From NCBI RefSeq assembly GCF_023204835.1, contig NZ_CP096270.1, forward strand, positions 372,001-436,000: a stretch of 64,000 nt of DNA. Reading direction: 5' to 3'. Below, piece by piece: positions 51,650-60,861 of the stretch. Position 1 is the stretch's first letter; every line of letters begins with the position of its first letter. Origin of the DNA: Salinarchaeum laminariae (GTDB lineage: Archaea; Halobacteriota; Halobacteria; Halobacteriales; Salinarchaeaceae). The translations under genes and the position numbers were made by a program. Below the pieces are notes generated by a model. That model was not told the origin of the DNA. It saw only the letters and a list, made by a program, of their open reading frames with translations, and made no database searches.

Positions 51650-51751
51650 CCCCGAGCAGTCTGGTCTTCGATCCACCGACGACTGCACTCGCGGAAATCA
51701 CCCAGCCGAGCGACGAGTCTTTCGGGCCAGCGACAGTAGCTCATCGTACCC

Positions 51752-52759
51752 ATGAACATGCTCGTCGACGGCGAGTGGACCACGGACGCAGGGGAGTACA
51801 CGGACGACGACGGCTCCTTCCAACGACAGTCGACGGACTTCCACGACGTCGTGGAGGACGATCCCGACGCCGACCATCCGGTCGAGCCGGGCCGCTACCA
51901 CCTCTACGTCTCGTACGCGTGCCCGTGGGCCCACCGGACGCTGCTCGCACGGTCGCTGAAGGGACTCGAGGACGCGATCAGCGTGGACGTCGTCGATCCG
52001 TTCCGGGACGACGGCGGCTGGCAGTTCACGCCGGAGAAGGCTGGATGCACGCCCGACACCGTCACCGGCGCGGACTATCTCCGGGAGATTTACCAGCTGG
52101 CCGATCCCGACGCGACCTGTCGCGTGACGGTGCCGGTGCTCTGGGACAAGGAAGCGGAGACCATCGTCAACAACGAGTCCGAGGAGATCCTCCGGATGCT
52201 CGACACCGCATTCGACTCGATCGCGTCTCGCGACGTCGATCTCTACCCCGAGGGCTACCAGGACGACGTCGACCGGATCATCGACGAGATCTACGAGCCG
52301 ATCAACAACGGCGTCTACCGGGCCGGCTTCGCGGAGAGTCAGTCGGCCTACGACGAGGCCGTCCACGAACTGTTCGACGCGCTGGAGCATTGGGATTCGG
52401 TCCTCGCAGACCAGCGCTATCTCGCCGGTGACCGGCTGACTGAAGCCGATATCTGCATGTTCACGACGCTGGTGCGCTTCGATTCGGTCTACCACACGCA
52501 CTTCATGTGCAACCACAAGCTCATCCGCGAGTACGACAACCTCTGGCCGTACCTGCGCGACCTCTATCAAACGCCGGGCATCGCCAAGACGGTGAATCTG
52601 GAGCACATCACGGAGCACTACTATACGACCCATCCCGACGTGAGCCCGAAGCGGATCGTTCCGATGGGCCCAGACCTCGACTTCGAGGCACCGCACGACC
52701 GCGACGAGCTACCCGGCGAACCGCCCGAAGCGCTCGCCGCACTGACGGCGCTGGACTGA
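51752..52759 (+). CDS. Glutathionyl-hydroquinone reductase-like GST
   Basis: A 335-residue protein of the Xi-class glutathione transferase family (YqjG/ECM4). The active-site motif YVSYACPWAHRTLLARSL carries Cys in CPWAHR; the helical C-terminal domain (about 145-310) has AGDRLTEADICMFTTLVRFD and the conserved FDSVYHTHFMCNHKLI. Related enzymes reduce glutathionyl-hydroquinones; haloarchaea make gamma-glutamylcysteine rather than glutathione, so the thiol donor here is probably that. The start is either ATG (Met-Asn-Met); neighbours give no pathway. Confidence 0.88.
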   Translation: MNMLVDGEWTTDAGEYTDDDGSFQRQSTDFHDVVEDDPDADHPVEPGRYHLYVSYACPWAHRTLLARSLKGLEDAISVDVVDPFRDDGGWQFTPEKAGCTPDTVTGADYLREIYQLADPDATCRVTVPVLWDKEAETIVNNESEEILRMLDTAFDSIASRDVDLYPEGYQDDVDRIIDEIYEPINNGVYRAGFAESQSAYDEAVHELFDALEHWDSVLADQRYLAGDRLTEADICMFTTLVRFDSVYHTHFMCNHKLIREYDNLWPYLRDLYQTPGIAKTVNLEHITEHYYTTHPDVSPKRIVPMGPDLDFEAPHDRDELPGEPPEALAALTALD

Positions 52760-52849
52760 CGCGAGCACGTCCCCAGCCGCTGCCGGCACCGTCGATGGCG
52801 ACCCGCCGCAACGCCGTTCCTTAAGGCCCTACCGGCCCTACGCCGTGCT

Positions 52850-54025
52850 ATGCCGAGCTTCCGGATCGGCTCCGCCTTCGGCGTGCCGGTCAAGCTGGAT
52901 CTGACATTCCTGCTCGTGTTGCCGCTGTTCGCGTATCTCATCGGCTCGCGGATCGAGTCGACGGCCGAGCTGTTCAACGACACCGTCGACGCCGGGCTGT
53001 CGATCGGCTCGCTGACGGCCGGGTCGACGCCGTGGCTCATCGGGATCGTCGCCGCTATTTCGCTGTTCGCCTGCGTGCTCGCCCACGAGTTCGGCCACTC
53101 GCTGGTCGCGATGCACTACGGCTACCCGATCGACTCCATCACGCTCTGGCTGTTCGGCGGCATCGCGTCGCTCTCCGAGCTGCCCGAGGACTGGAAGAAG
53201 GAGCTCCAGATCGCCGTCGCCGGGCCTGCGGTGAGCGTCGTCATCGGGGTCGCCAGCTACGGGCTGGCGACGGTGCTCCCGCTCGGCAGCGACGGGCTCA
53301 CGTATCTCCTGCTCTACCTCGGCGCGCTCAACATTGCGCTCGCGGTGTTCAATCTCCTGCCCGCCTTCCCGATGGACGGCGGGCGGATTCTCCGGGCGCT
53401 GCTCGGTCGGACCCGATCCTTCGCCGAGGCGACCCAGATCGCCGCCGACGTCGGCAAAGCGATCGCGATTCTGATGGGGCTGGTCGGACTGGTGCGTTTC
53501 GACATCATCCTCGTCGGCATCGCCTTCTTCGTCTACATCGCGGCGTCGGGCGAGGCCCAGCAGGTCACCACCAAGGCCGCATTCGAGGGCGTGCGGGTCC
53601 AGGACGTCATGACGCCGGTCGACCGCTTGCACGTCATCGCCCCCGACGCGTCGGTCCAGGAGCTGCTCCAGCGGATGGTCCAGGAGCGCCATACGGGGTA
53701 CCCCGTCGTCAAGAACGGCGAGCCCGTCGGGATCGTCACGCTCGACGACGCCAGGGAGGTCCGGGAGATCGAGCGCGAGGCCTACGAGGTCGGCGAGATC
53801 ATGAGCACGGACCTGGTCCAGATCGGGCCGGGCGAGGAGGCGATGACGGCGATGACCCGTATGCAAGAACACGGCGTCGGCAGGCTCCCAGTCGTCCACG
53901 ACGGCACGCTCGTCGGGCTCGTCTCGCGGAGCGACCTGATGGCCGCGCTGGACGTCCTGCGGGAGGGCGGGAGTCTCAGCGATTCGGCCGCTGCCGGGCA
54001 GGCGCCGGTGGACCGGCCGAACTGA
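52850..54025 (+). CDS. Site-2 protease-like metalloprotease with CBS pair
   Basis: A 391-residue protein. The N-terminal half has six membrane segments, with HEFGHSLVAMHYG (HExxH) in the third and NLLPAFPMDGGRILRALLG (Asp of the third zinc ligand) later. The C-terminal half holds a CBS pair (about 245-370: VMTPVDRLHVIAPDASVQEL, then TGYPVVKNGEPVGIVTLDDA, and GVGRLPVVHDGTLVGLVSRS). Such proteases cleave membrane substrates; the CBS pair may sense adenine nucleotides. No substrate is obvious. Confidence 0.9.
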   Translation: MPSFRIGSAFGVPVKLDLTFLLVLPLFAYLIGSRIESTAELFNDTVDAGLSIGSLTAGSTPWLIGIVAAISLFACVLAHEFGHSLVAMHYGYPIDSITLWLFGGIASLSELPEDWKKELQIAVAGPAVSVVIGVASYGLATVLPLGSDGLTYLLLYLGALNIALAVFNLLPAFPMDGGRILRALLGRTRSFAEATQIAADVGKAIAILMGLVGLVRFDIILVGIAFFVYIAASGEAQQVTTKAAFEGVRVQDVMTPVDRLHVIAPDASVQELLQRMVQERHTGYPVVKNGEPVGIVTLDDAREVREIEREAYEVGEIMSTDLVQIGPGEEAMTAMTRMQEHGVGRLPVVHDGTLVGLVSRSDLMAALDVLREGGSLSDSAAAGQAPVDRPN

Positions 54026-54106
54026 GCGCCGTGAGGCGACTGCCGGCGGCCCTCCCCCAGTTCTGTGCCGGTTCCTTTAAGGGCCGCGCCGGTCGTCATC
54101 CGGTCG

Positions 54107-54484
54107 ATGGTTCGGGATCCGTTCGAGGAGGCAGAGACGCCCGAGCTCGCCGCCCTCCTCGACGCCCTGAGTGATCCGGACTGCCGCGAACTGATCAGCG
54201 CGATCGACTCCCCGATGACGGCTGCCGAGCTCTCCGACGTCTGTGACATTCCACAGTCGACGACATACCGGAAGCTCGACCAGCTCTCGGAGGCGACGCT
54301 TCTCGAGGAGCTGACCGAGATTCGATCCGACGGCCGACACACGACGCGGTACGCCATCGCGTTCGAGAACGTCGACGTTGGCCTCGACGAAACCCGCAGC
54401 TTTACCGTGGAGATCACGCGACCCACGCGGACTGCAGACGAGCGGCTGGCCCGCATGTGGTCGGAGGTACAGAAGGAACTATGA
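54107..54484 (+). CDS. Winged helix-turn-helix regulator
   Basis: A 125-residue protein. LLDALSDPDCRELISAIDSP, MTAAELSDVCDIPQSTTYRK, LDQLSEATLLEELTEIRSDG and RHTTRYAIAFENVDVG form an ArsR/TrmB-like winged helix. The ATG giving MVRDPFEEAETPE is chosen by domain boundary; 14 codons upstream are in frame but atypical. The gene overlaps the next one (ATGA), as in the common haloarchaeal pair of HTH plus DUF7521 membrane protein. Confidence 0.82.
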   Translation: MVRDPFEEAETPELAALLDALSDPDCRELISAIDSPMTAAELSDVCDIPQSTTYRKLDQLSEATLLEELTEIRSDGRHTTRYAIAFENVDVGLDETRSFTVEITRPTRTADERLARMWSEVQKEL

Positions 54485-54777
54485 GCCCGCACGCAACTGT
54501 CGGCGCCGAAGTACAGCTCGCGATCGCGATCGTCAAGACCCTCATTCTGCTGACCGGCGGAGCGGTCACGTTCTTCGCCTACAAGGCCTACGCCCGGACG
54601 GAAGAGCGGTCGCTCGGACTGCTTGCTACCGGGTTCGGGTTGATCACGATGGGCGTGTTACTCGCCGGGTTCCTCTCCGAACTGCTCCACCAGTCCCTCG
54701 GCGTCGGTATCCTCTTCGAGAGCCTGCTGGTGCTCGCGGGGCTGCTCGTGATCGCGTACTCGCTGTACGAGCCCTGA
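54481..54777 (+). CDS. DUF7521-type small membrane protein
   Basis: A 98-residue protein with three hydrophobic helices: LAIAIVKTLILLTGGAVTFF, LATGFGLITMGVLLAGFLSE and LFESLLVLAGLLVIAYSLYE. The segment AYKAYARTEERSLGLLATGF resembles the DUF7521 family found after HTH genes. Its role is unknown, but coupling to the regulator suggests membrane-linked signalling. The ATG at 54481 overlaps the upstream stop. Confidence 0.8.
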   Translation: MSPHATVGAEVQLAIAIVKTLILLTGGAVTFFAYKAYARTEERSLGLLATGFGLITMGVLLAGFLSELLHQSLGVGILFESLLVLAGLLVIAYSLYEP

Positions 54778-54898
54778 AGCACCGGAGAACCCCACGAAAC
54801 GCGCACAACCGCCGACTTCGACCTCGCATCACGGACGACAATCGCCGCGGCAGCCGGGACAGTCGAAAACTGCGCTGTCGGACGTCTCTGCCCCCAGA

Positions 54899-55366
54899 TT
54901 ACTCTGCTTCCGCCGTCTCCTCGCCACCGTCGGCTGCGGCCTCACTCTCCGCGTCGCCGTCGTCCTCGTCGATCGCTGCAGCGGCGTCCTCCAGATCGCC
55001 GCGAAGCTCCGGGATCGTGGAAGTCAGGTCGGCGACGTCCTCGTGAGCGTCCTCGACGGTACCGAGCAGCCCCTCGATCGTCTCGATCTCGGCTTCGAGA
55101 TCCTCGGCGTCGTCGAACGCGTCGGCGCGCTCGCCCATCGTGTACCACTTCTTGGCGTCGCGAAGATGTTCGGCGGCGTCGCCCACGTCGAGAGCTGTCT
55201 TCAGCCCGTTGAGGACGCCGAGCGTGTTGTCCGCGTCGGTCTCCCAGACGTCGTCGGCCGCGGGGAGGGCGCCGCGAGCCTGTTCGAGTGAATCCTCGAC
55301 GTCGGCACGCATCTCGTTCGCGGCCTCGCCGAAGAGGTCGTCGTCCGCCAGCGTTGACTGGCTCAT
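54899..55366 (-). CDS. DUF5790-type acidic helical protein
   Basis: A 155-residue protein. MSQSTLADDDLFGEAANEMR, DNTLGVLNGLKTALDVGDAA and EHLRDAKKWYTMGERADAFD are the conserved parts of DUF5790. The C-terminal third is an extremely acidic coil (DAAAAIDEDDGDAESEAAAD). It has no membrane segment. Function unknown. Confidence 0.8.
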   Translation of the reverse strand: MSQSTLADDDLFGEAANEMRADVEDSLEQARGALPAADDVWETDADNTLGVLNGLKTALDVGDAAEHLRDAKKWYTMGERADAFDDAEDLEAEIETIEGLLGTVEDAHEDVADLTSTIPELRGDLEDAAAAIDEDDGDAESEAAADGGEETAEAE

Positions 55367-55528
55367 ACCTCGACTACGGGTCCTGGGTGATTAAGCGATG
55401 TCCCGAGAGTGAAAGTGAAACTGAACGGTTCGGCCGCCGAAATCGCCGATTTTGGGCAGCGGCCGTTTCAGTATCAGTTCGCAGTCGATATGGGTCGGCG
55501 ATCGCTCACGCCGTGCGGATCGCCTCAC

Positions 55529-56593
55529 TCACACCGGCGCGGCCCCCTCGCCCCGGGCGGCCGATCGCAGCCGCGGAATCAGGTCGAGATCGGGCTCGAC
55601 GTCGCCGAGGACGAGCAGCGCGTAGATCCACAGATAACACTGGAACGGGACGGCGACGACGGCCCAAACGACGATGGCGAGCACCGCGAAGGTCGCCACC
55701 AGAGCTCCGATGGCTGCCAGTCCGGCACTTCCGAGTGAACCGAATCCGCCGGCGAGCACCACGACGAACGCAGCGATCGTCCCCAGCACGACGCCGGCCA
55801 GCCCGAGCACGACGAGCACCGCGAGCGCCGCTGCGATCCCGACCGCGACGCCAAGCGCGATCCGCACGACGCCGTAGAGCAGATACTCGACGGGCTCAGC
55901 GCGCACCGTCGGCCAGAACCGTCGCCAGCCAGCGAAGACGCCGCTCTCCTCGGCGATCATCGTCGGCACGACGAACTGGAGCGTCAGCACGTCGATCGCC
56001 CACGCGAGAGCGAGCACGACGGCCACCACGCCGCCCAGCAGAACTGCGAGGCCGCGATCGACTGCGATCGCTCCGAATCCACTGCCGCCGTCGCCAGTCT
56101 GTATCGCCACGAACGCGACGAGTCCGAAGATCGACGCCGCAATTGCCCAGATCCCGAGCCGCAGAGCGAGCACGCCGAGCGCTCCCGAACCGTGGCGTCG
56201 CCCGTCCCTGCGAATGCGGATCTCGCCGGAGCGAAGCGCCTCCACGAGCACGAATCGCAGCAGCGTTCCGAGCAGGACGTACGCGAGCGCAGCCAGGAGG
56301 ACGATTCCCAGCCCGATCAGTAGCCACGCGGGCCACGTGCCGGGCGACGCCAGCGCGACGCCGTCGGCGAAAGCTGGCGAGTCGGCGGCGCCGTTCGTCG
56401 CCGTCGTCGGATCGGAGATCTCCCAGAAGCGCGGGTCTGCGAACTGCGGCGTCGCCGGAATCGGCGTTCCCGGCGTACCCATGAACAGGACGACGATCGC
56501 GAGCGACGCGACGCGGCGAACCGAGAGCGGCAGGAGGAACACTCGCGTGGCCTCGATCGCGTCACTGACGCTCCGGAGAGCCGTGCGAGCCAT
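55529..56593 (-). CDS. DUF7544/DUF7847-like multi-pass membrane protein
   Basis: A 354-residue protein with about seven hydrophobic segments, including LLIGLGIVLLAALAYVLLGT, GIWAIAASIFGLVAFVAIQT and GLAGVVLGTIAAFVVVLAGG. The segment VVPTMIAEESGVFAGWRRFW matches the conserved loop of a haloarchaeal membrane-protein family similar to glycerophosphodiester phosphodiesterase membrane domains. Function unknown; no operon partner. Confidence 0.7.
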   Translation of the reverse strand: MARTALRSVSDAIEATRVFLLPLSVRRVASLAIVVLFMGTPGTPIPATPQFADPRFWEISDPTTATNGAADSPAFADGVALASPGTWPAWLLIGLGIVLLAALAYVLLGTLLRFVLVEALRSGEIRIRRDGRRHGSGALGVLALRLGIWAIAASIFGLVAFVAIQTGDGGSGFGAIAVDRGLAVLLGGVVAVVLALAWAIDVLTLQFVVPTMIAEESGVFAGWRRFWPTVRAEPVEYLLYGVVRIALGVAVGIAAALAVLVVLGLAGVVLGTIAAFVVVLAGGFGSLGSAGLAAIGALVATFAVLAIVVWAVVAVPFQCYLWIYALLVLGDVEPDLDLIPRLRSAARGEGAAPV

Positions 56594-56631
56594 ATCGGTT
56601 CGTTACGCAGTGCCGGGCTAATAGCTCCCGA

Positions 56632-57210
56632 TCACGCCGCAGTGTCGGCGTCGTGGTCGCCGTCGTCGGCGTTCGCTTCAGAGTCGTGTTCGCTGTCGGC
56701 TGCCTCCGCGCCGTGATCGTCAGCGGCCGCTGCGTTCTCGTCGTGGTCGTCGTCGGCCGTTTCGTTCACGTCGCCGTCGCCGTCGGCATCGACGCTATCG
56801 GCGTCCGTCGCGTCGTCGGGCGTCTCGATCTCTGCCGTCTCGACCTTCGGGAGCTCGACCTCCAGCGTCCCACGATCGGTGAGGGTCGCGCTCGCATGCT
56901 CGGCGGTCACGACGGCGTCCTCCGGCAGCTCGACCTCGCCGTCCAGTGAGAGCCCGCGACCGGGGAATCGCATCGTGAACTCGTCGTGGAACTCGCGGAA
57001 GCGGTCGACGCGAACGAGCACGCGCCCGTCGGCGTAGCGGACCTGCACGTCGCTGGTCGTCGCCCCGGGAGCGTCGAAGACGGCGAGATACGCCTCGTCG
57101 CTCTCGAGGAGGTCGACCGGGAGGGACCGACGTTCCTGCACGCGCGCGGCTGCTCGCCCGGCGCGTTCCGCGATCGCGTCGCCGACGGACTCGCCGACCT
57201 CCCTGATCAC
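56632..57210 (-). CDS. Hsp20/alpha-crystallin-like protein
   Basis: A 192-residue protein. The core (about 28-128) reads SLPVDLLESDEAYLAVFDAP, VQVRYADGRVLVRVDRFREF, PGRGLSLDGEVELPEDAVVT and ASATLTDRGTLEVELPKVET, an alpha-crystallin fold. The C-terminal 60 residues are an Asp/Glu/Ala/His-rich tail without the usual IXI motif. It could be a small heat-shock protein or a related CS-domain protein. Overlaps the next small gene by four bases, sharing transcription with it. Confidence 0.8.
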   Translation of the reverse strand: MIREVGESVGDAIAERAGRAAARVQERRSLPVDLLESDEAYLAVFDAPGATTSDVQVRYADGRVLVRVDRFREFHDEFTMRFPGRGLSLDGEVELPEDAVVTAEHASATLTDRGTLEVELPKVETAEIETPDDATDADSVDADGDGDVNETADDDHDENAAAADDHGAEAADSEHDSEANADDGDHDADTAA

Positions 57211-57362
57211 AGCTCGATCGCCCTGAGATCGGAGCCCTCACAGACGGGACAGACCAGTTCGTCGATCCCGTACTCGTCGGGCACGTCGTAGGTGTAGTGG
57301 TTCTCGAACATGTCGAGGAAACAGTCGTCGTTCTCACAGGCGACTTCCTGGGTCGGTGGCAT
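57207..57362 (-). CDS. DUF7559-type zinc-finger protein (51 residues)
   Basis: MPPTQEVACENDDCFLDMFE, then NHYTYDVPDEYGIDELVCPV and CEGSDLRAIEL: two Cys pairs (CENDDC and CPVC) make a zinc ribbon. The sequence matches the haloarchaeal DUF7559 family closely. Translation of the Hsp20 gene starts inside its stop codon. The start at 57362 is preferred to one ten codons earlier. Confidence 0.82.
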   Translation of the reverse strand: MPPTQEVACENDDCFLDMFENHYTYDVPDEYGIDELVCPVCEGSDLRAIEL

Positions 57363-57525
57363 GGACGTCCGTTCGGCCGCGGCCCTATTCAATGGCTGGT
57401 GTCCGGGCGAGGGTGCCGGTTCTCGCGGGCGGACGGCCGCTGATGACGGGGACGGCGTGCGTAAACCAATTCAGATTGTTCTACATCAAATGTGTTGGGA
57501 AAGGTTTATGGCCCATCCGACAGAC
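57363..57525. other. Divergent intergenic region upstream of nrdR
   Basis: Contains TTTATGG about 20 bases before the NrdR-box-like motifs, the likely TATA element for nrdRAB. No other gene seen. Confidence 0.45.
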
Positions 57526-57568
57526 GCCACATATTGCGGCCAGTACGACCGACGCCCCATATGTAGGC
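57526..57568 (+). promoter_or_regulatory. Paired NrdR-box-like motifs upstream of nrdR
   Basis: GCCACATATTGCGGC (57526..57540) and, in inverted orientation, GCCCCATATGTAGGC (57554..57568), whose reverse complement is GCCTACATATGGGGC. Centres are about 28 bases apart, near three helical turns, as in bacterial NrdR-box pairs. They lie 33 bases upstream of the nrdR ATG, where binding would block transcription. Confidence 0.6.
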
Positions 57569-57600
57569 TGAAGGGCCTGGAGGTACGAACAGTGGCAACA

Positions 57601-58212
57601 ATGCACTGCCCAGACTGCGGGCACGACCGGACGAGCGTCGTCGACACCGGCGCGAGCGACGACGGTACGTCAGTGCGCCGTCGCCGCGAGTGCCAGCGCT
57701 GTAGCTTCCGGTTCACCACGTACGAGCGCCCCGAGTGGGACAGCCTCCAGGTGAAGAAACGCGACGGCGAGATCGAGCCCTACCGCCGCGAGAAGCTGCG
57801 GGCGGGCGTCGAGCGCGCCGTCGAGAAACGTCCCGTCGACGAGGCAGCCGTCGAGGCACTCCTCGAGGACGTGGAGACCGAACTCCGCGAGATCGACACG
57901 CAGATCGTCACGACGAGCGTGATCGGCGATCTCGTCTCCTCGCGACTCCGCGAGATCGACTCCGTCGCGTACATCCGGTTCGTCTCCGTCTACAAGGCCT
58001 TCAGCGAACCCGAGGAGTTCCTCGCCGAACTCGACGCCGTCCTCGACGCGGAGCTCCCCGACCACGGGGGATCGGCAGCTGGCAGTACGACCGACGCGAC
58101 CGGCGGCCTGACTGCAACGCCACCGCCAGCCGATGGCGACGGCGCCGACGGCCGCCCACCCGACGGTTCCGACTCCCACCCAGATCATGAGCCAGACCAC
58201 GACACCGACTGA
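57601..58212 (+). CDS. nrdR: NrdR transcriptional repressor of ribonucleotide reductase
   Basis: A 203-residue protein. An N-terminal zinc ribbon (MHCPDCGHDRTSVVDTGAS; later CQRCSFRFTTYER) is followed by an ATP-cone (about 47-140: VKKRDGEIEPYRREKLRAGV, ERAVEKRPVDEAAVEALLED, DSVAYIRFVSVYKAFSEPEE). NrdR senses ATP/dATP with the cone and represses nrd genes. The start is the first ATG of the zinc ribbon. The last 45 residues are a low-complexity Asp/His/Pro-rich extension not found in bacterial NrdR. It overlaps nrdA by 26 bases, so the three genes form one autoregulated unit. Confidence 0.92.
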   Translation: MHCPDCGHDRTSVVDTGASDDGTSVRRRRECQRCSFRFTTYERPEWDSLQVKKRDGEIEPYRREKLRAGVERAVEKRPVDEAAVEALLEDVETELREIDTQIVTTSVIGDLVSSRLREIDSVAYIRFVSVYKAFSEPEEFLAELDAVLDAELPDHGGSAAGSTTDATGGLTATPPPADGDGADGRPPDGSDSHPDHEPDHDTD

Positions 58213-60760
58213 GCACCAGACCGAGACGATCCGCTCGATTCTCGAGCGGGCACGCACCGACCACGAGCAACAGGTCAGCGACGCCGACGTCGAGGCGCTG
58301 ATCGAGGACGCCGAGCGAGACCTCTACGACGGCGCGGATCGGGAGACGATCTACGAGGCCCTGCTCAACGTCACGACCGCCCGGATCGAGCGCGAGCCCG
58401 CCTACAAGCAGGTTGCCGCCGACGTCTTCCGACAGCGATACTACCGACGGCTGCTCGGCGACCGAGTGGGCGACGACGGGGACGAAGGGGACGACGATGC
58501 CGAGGACGCATCACAGTCCCTGGCCGCGTCCCTCGATCCCGACGACCTCGAAGGATACGAGTTCGACCGTGCCTACCGCGAGACGTTCGTCGACAATCTC
58601 CACACCGGCGTCGAGGCGGGCAAGCTCGACGAGCGCCTGGTCGACGACCGGTTCGATCTCACGACGATCGGCGAAGCGCTGGCCCCCGAGCGCGACGAGA
58701 AACTCGAGTACCTCGCGATGTCGACGCTCGAGCAGCGCTACTTCCTCCGCCTCAACGACGAGGAGACGCCGATCGAGCTGCCCCAGGCGTTCTGGATGCG
58801 CGTCGCGATGGGACTCGCCATCGAGGAGGACGATCCCACCGAGCGCGCCCTCGAATTTTACGAGGTGCTCTCGACGCTGCGGTTCACCCCATCGACGCCG
58901 ACGCTGTTCCACGCCGGCACAGCCCATCCCCAGCTCTCCTCCTGTTACCTGACGACGGTCCAGGACGACCTCGCCGACATATTCGACTCCTACAAACACC
59001 ACGCCCAGCTCTCGAAGTGGAGCGGCGGGCTCGGTAACGACTGGACGAACCTCCGCGCGGCGGGCTCGCTGATCGAATCGACCGGCGTCGAGTCCACCGG
59101 CGTCGTCCCCTTCCTCCGGATCAGCAACGACGTGACCGCAGCGATCAACCGCTCTGGGAAGCGCCGCGGCGCCGCCTGTGCCTACCTCGAGTGCTGGCAT
59201 CTCGACTTCCCGCAGTTCCTCGATCTCAAGCGGAACACCGGCGACGAACGCCGCCGCACTCCGGACATGAACACGGCCGCCTGGATTCCGGACCTGTTCA
59301 TGGAGCGCGTCCAGGAAGATGGGAAGTGGACGCTCTTCTCACCCGACGAGGTGCCCGACCTCCACGGCACGTACGGCGAGGCCTTCGCCGAGCAGTACGA
59401 GCATTACGAGTCCCTCGCGGAGGCGGGCGAGCTTCGGCAGTACGAAACGGTCGACGCCGCCGACCTCTGGCGACAGCTCCTCACGCGACTCTTCGAGACC
59501 GGTCACCCGTGGGTGACGTTCAAGGATCCCTGCAACGTCCGCAGTCCGCAGGATCACGAGGGCGTGATCAACTCCTCGAACCTCTGTACGGAGATCACGC
59601 TGAACACGAGCTCGGAGGAGCACGCGGTCTGTAACCTCGGCAGCGTCAACTTCGCGAACCACGTCACCAGTGCCGATGGAGCGGACGCCGGCAGCGACAC
59701 CAACGCCTCGCTCGACCGTGAGCGACTCTCCGACACCGTCGAGACCGCGATGCGGATGCTCGACAACGTCGTGGACCTCTGTTTCTACCCGACCGACGAA
59801 GCCGAGGACTCGAACATGCGCCACCGCCCCGTCGGCCTCGGGACGATGGGCTTCCACGACGCGCTGATGGAACTCGGCGTGCCGATGGCCTCAGAGGAGG
59901 CCGTCGAGGCCGCCAACCGCTGGCAGGAGTTCGTCTCCTACCACGCGATCCTGAACTCCTCGAAGCTCGCCAAAGAGCGGGGCACCTACCCCTCCTACGA
60001 GGGATCGAAGTGGGATCGCGGCCAGCTCCCCCAGGACACGGTGGACCAGCTCGAGGCGGAACGCGGCCAGGAGATCCCGACCGATCGCGATGAGACGATG
60101 GACTGGTTCGTCGTCCGCGAACACGTCGAGGAGCACGGCATGCGGAACTCGAACACGATGGCGGTCGCACCGACGGCGACCGTCTCGACGATCAACGGCA
60201 CCACGGCCTCCATCGAGCCGATGTACTCGAACCTCTACGTGAAGTCCAACATGAGCGGCGACTTCACGATCGTCAACGACCACCTCGTCGAGGATCTGAA
60301 GGACCGCGACCTGTGGGATTCCGAGATGATCGATCGGATCAAGTTCCACGACGGCTCGATCCAGGAGATCGACCGGGTTCCGGAGGATCTCAAAGAGCTC
60401 TATCGCGGCGCCTTCGAGATCGACCCCCGCGACCAGCTCCGCCTGACCGCCCACCGACAGACGTGGATCGACCAGTCGGTCTCCCACAACGTCTTCTTCC
60501 CGTCGACGGACGGCTCCCTGCTCGACGACGTCTACACGACCGCCTGGGAGCTCGGCATGAAGACGACCTACTATCTCCGGACGCTCGGCGCCTCCCAGAT
60601 CGAAAAGTCCACGCTGGACATGGCCGAGTACGGGAAGACACAACACAGAGACGGTGAGGCGATGACTGACGGCGGGTCGCGACGGTCCAGCCGGGACGCT
60701 GACGACGGTTCGAAGGAGCTCTGCTCCATCGAGGATCCGACCTGCGACGCCTGTCAGTAA
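58187..60760 (+). CDS. nrdA: Ribonucleotide reductase large (alpha) subunit, class I
   Basis: An 857-residue catalytic subunit. Motifs follow the family: LSSCYLTTVQDDLADIFDSY (redox Cys), SNLCTEITLNTSS (radical Cys with Asn and Glu), AVCNLGSVN (second redox Cys), TTYYLRTLGASQIEKSTL (the Tyr pair of the radical pathway), and a C-terminal CSIEDPTCDACQ (shuttle thiols). It reduces ribonucleotides to deoxyribonucleotides with the small subunit. An N-terminal helical region (about 10-75) is present, but I see no intact ATP-cone, so dATP inhibition by the usual mechanism may be absent. An acidic insert lies at about 88-106. The ATG giving MSQTTTPTEHQTET lies inside the nrdR gene end. Confidence 0.93.
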   Translation: MSQTTTPTEHQTETIRSILERARTDHEQQVSDADVEALIEDAERDLYDGADRETIYEALLNVTTARIEREPAYKQVAADVFRQRYYRRLLGDRVGDDGDEGDDDAEDASQSLAASLDPDDLEGYEFDRAYRETFVDNLHTGVEAGKLDERLVDDRFDLTTIGEALAPERDEKLEYLAMSTLEQRYFLRLNDEETPIELPQAFWMRVAMGLAIEEDDPTERALEFYEVLSTLRFTPSTPTLFHAGTAHPQLSSCYLTTVQDDLADIFDSYKHHAQLSKWSGGLGNDWTNLRAAGSLIESTGVESTGVVPFLRISNDVTAAINRSGKRRGAACAYLECWHLDFPQFLDLKRNTGDERRRTPDMNTAAWIPDLFMERVQEDGKWTLFSPDEVPDLHGTYGEAFAEQYEHYESLAEAGELRQYETVDAADLWRQLLTRLFETGHPWVTFKDPCNVRSPQDHEGVINSSNLCTEITLNTSSEEHAVCNLGSVNFANHVTSADGADAGSDTNASLDRERLSDTVETAMRMLDNVVDLCFYPTDEAEDSNMRHRPVGLGTMGFHDALMELGVPMASEEAVEAANRWQEFVSYHAILNSSKLAKERGTYPSYEGSKWDRGQLPQDTVDQLEAERGQEIPTDRDETMDWFVVREHVEEHGMRNSNTMAVAPTATVSTINGTTASIEPMYSNLYVKSNMSGDFTIVNDHLVEDLKDRDLWDSEMIDRIKFHDGSIQEIDRVPEDLKELYRGAFEIDPRDQLRLTAHRQTWIDQSVSHNVFFPSTDGSLLDDVYTTAWELGMKTTYYLRTLGASQIEKSTLDMAEYGKTQHRDGEAMTDGGSRRSSRDADDGSKELCSIEDPTCDACQ

Positions 60761-60861
60761 CGGGTGTATCGCCCGCTCCGGGCTTCGAAGCCCTCCCCGG
60801 GCATCGAACGCGATTCCGTAGCATCGCTCGCTCACCGACGACCCCAGATCAAACACCACCA

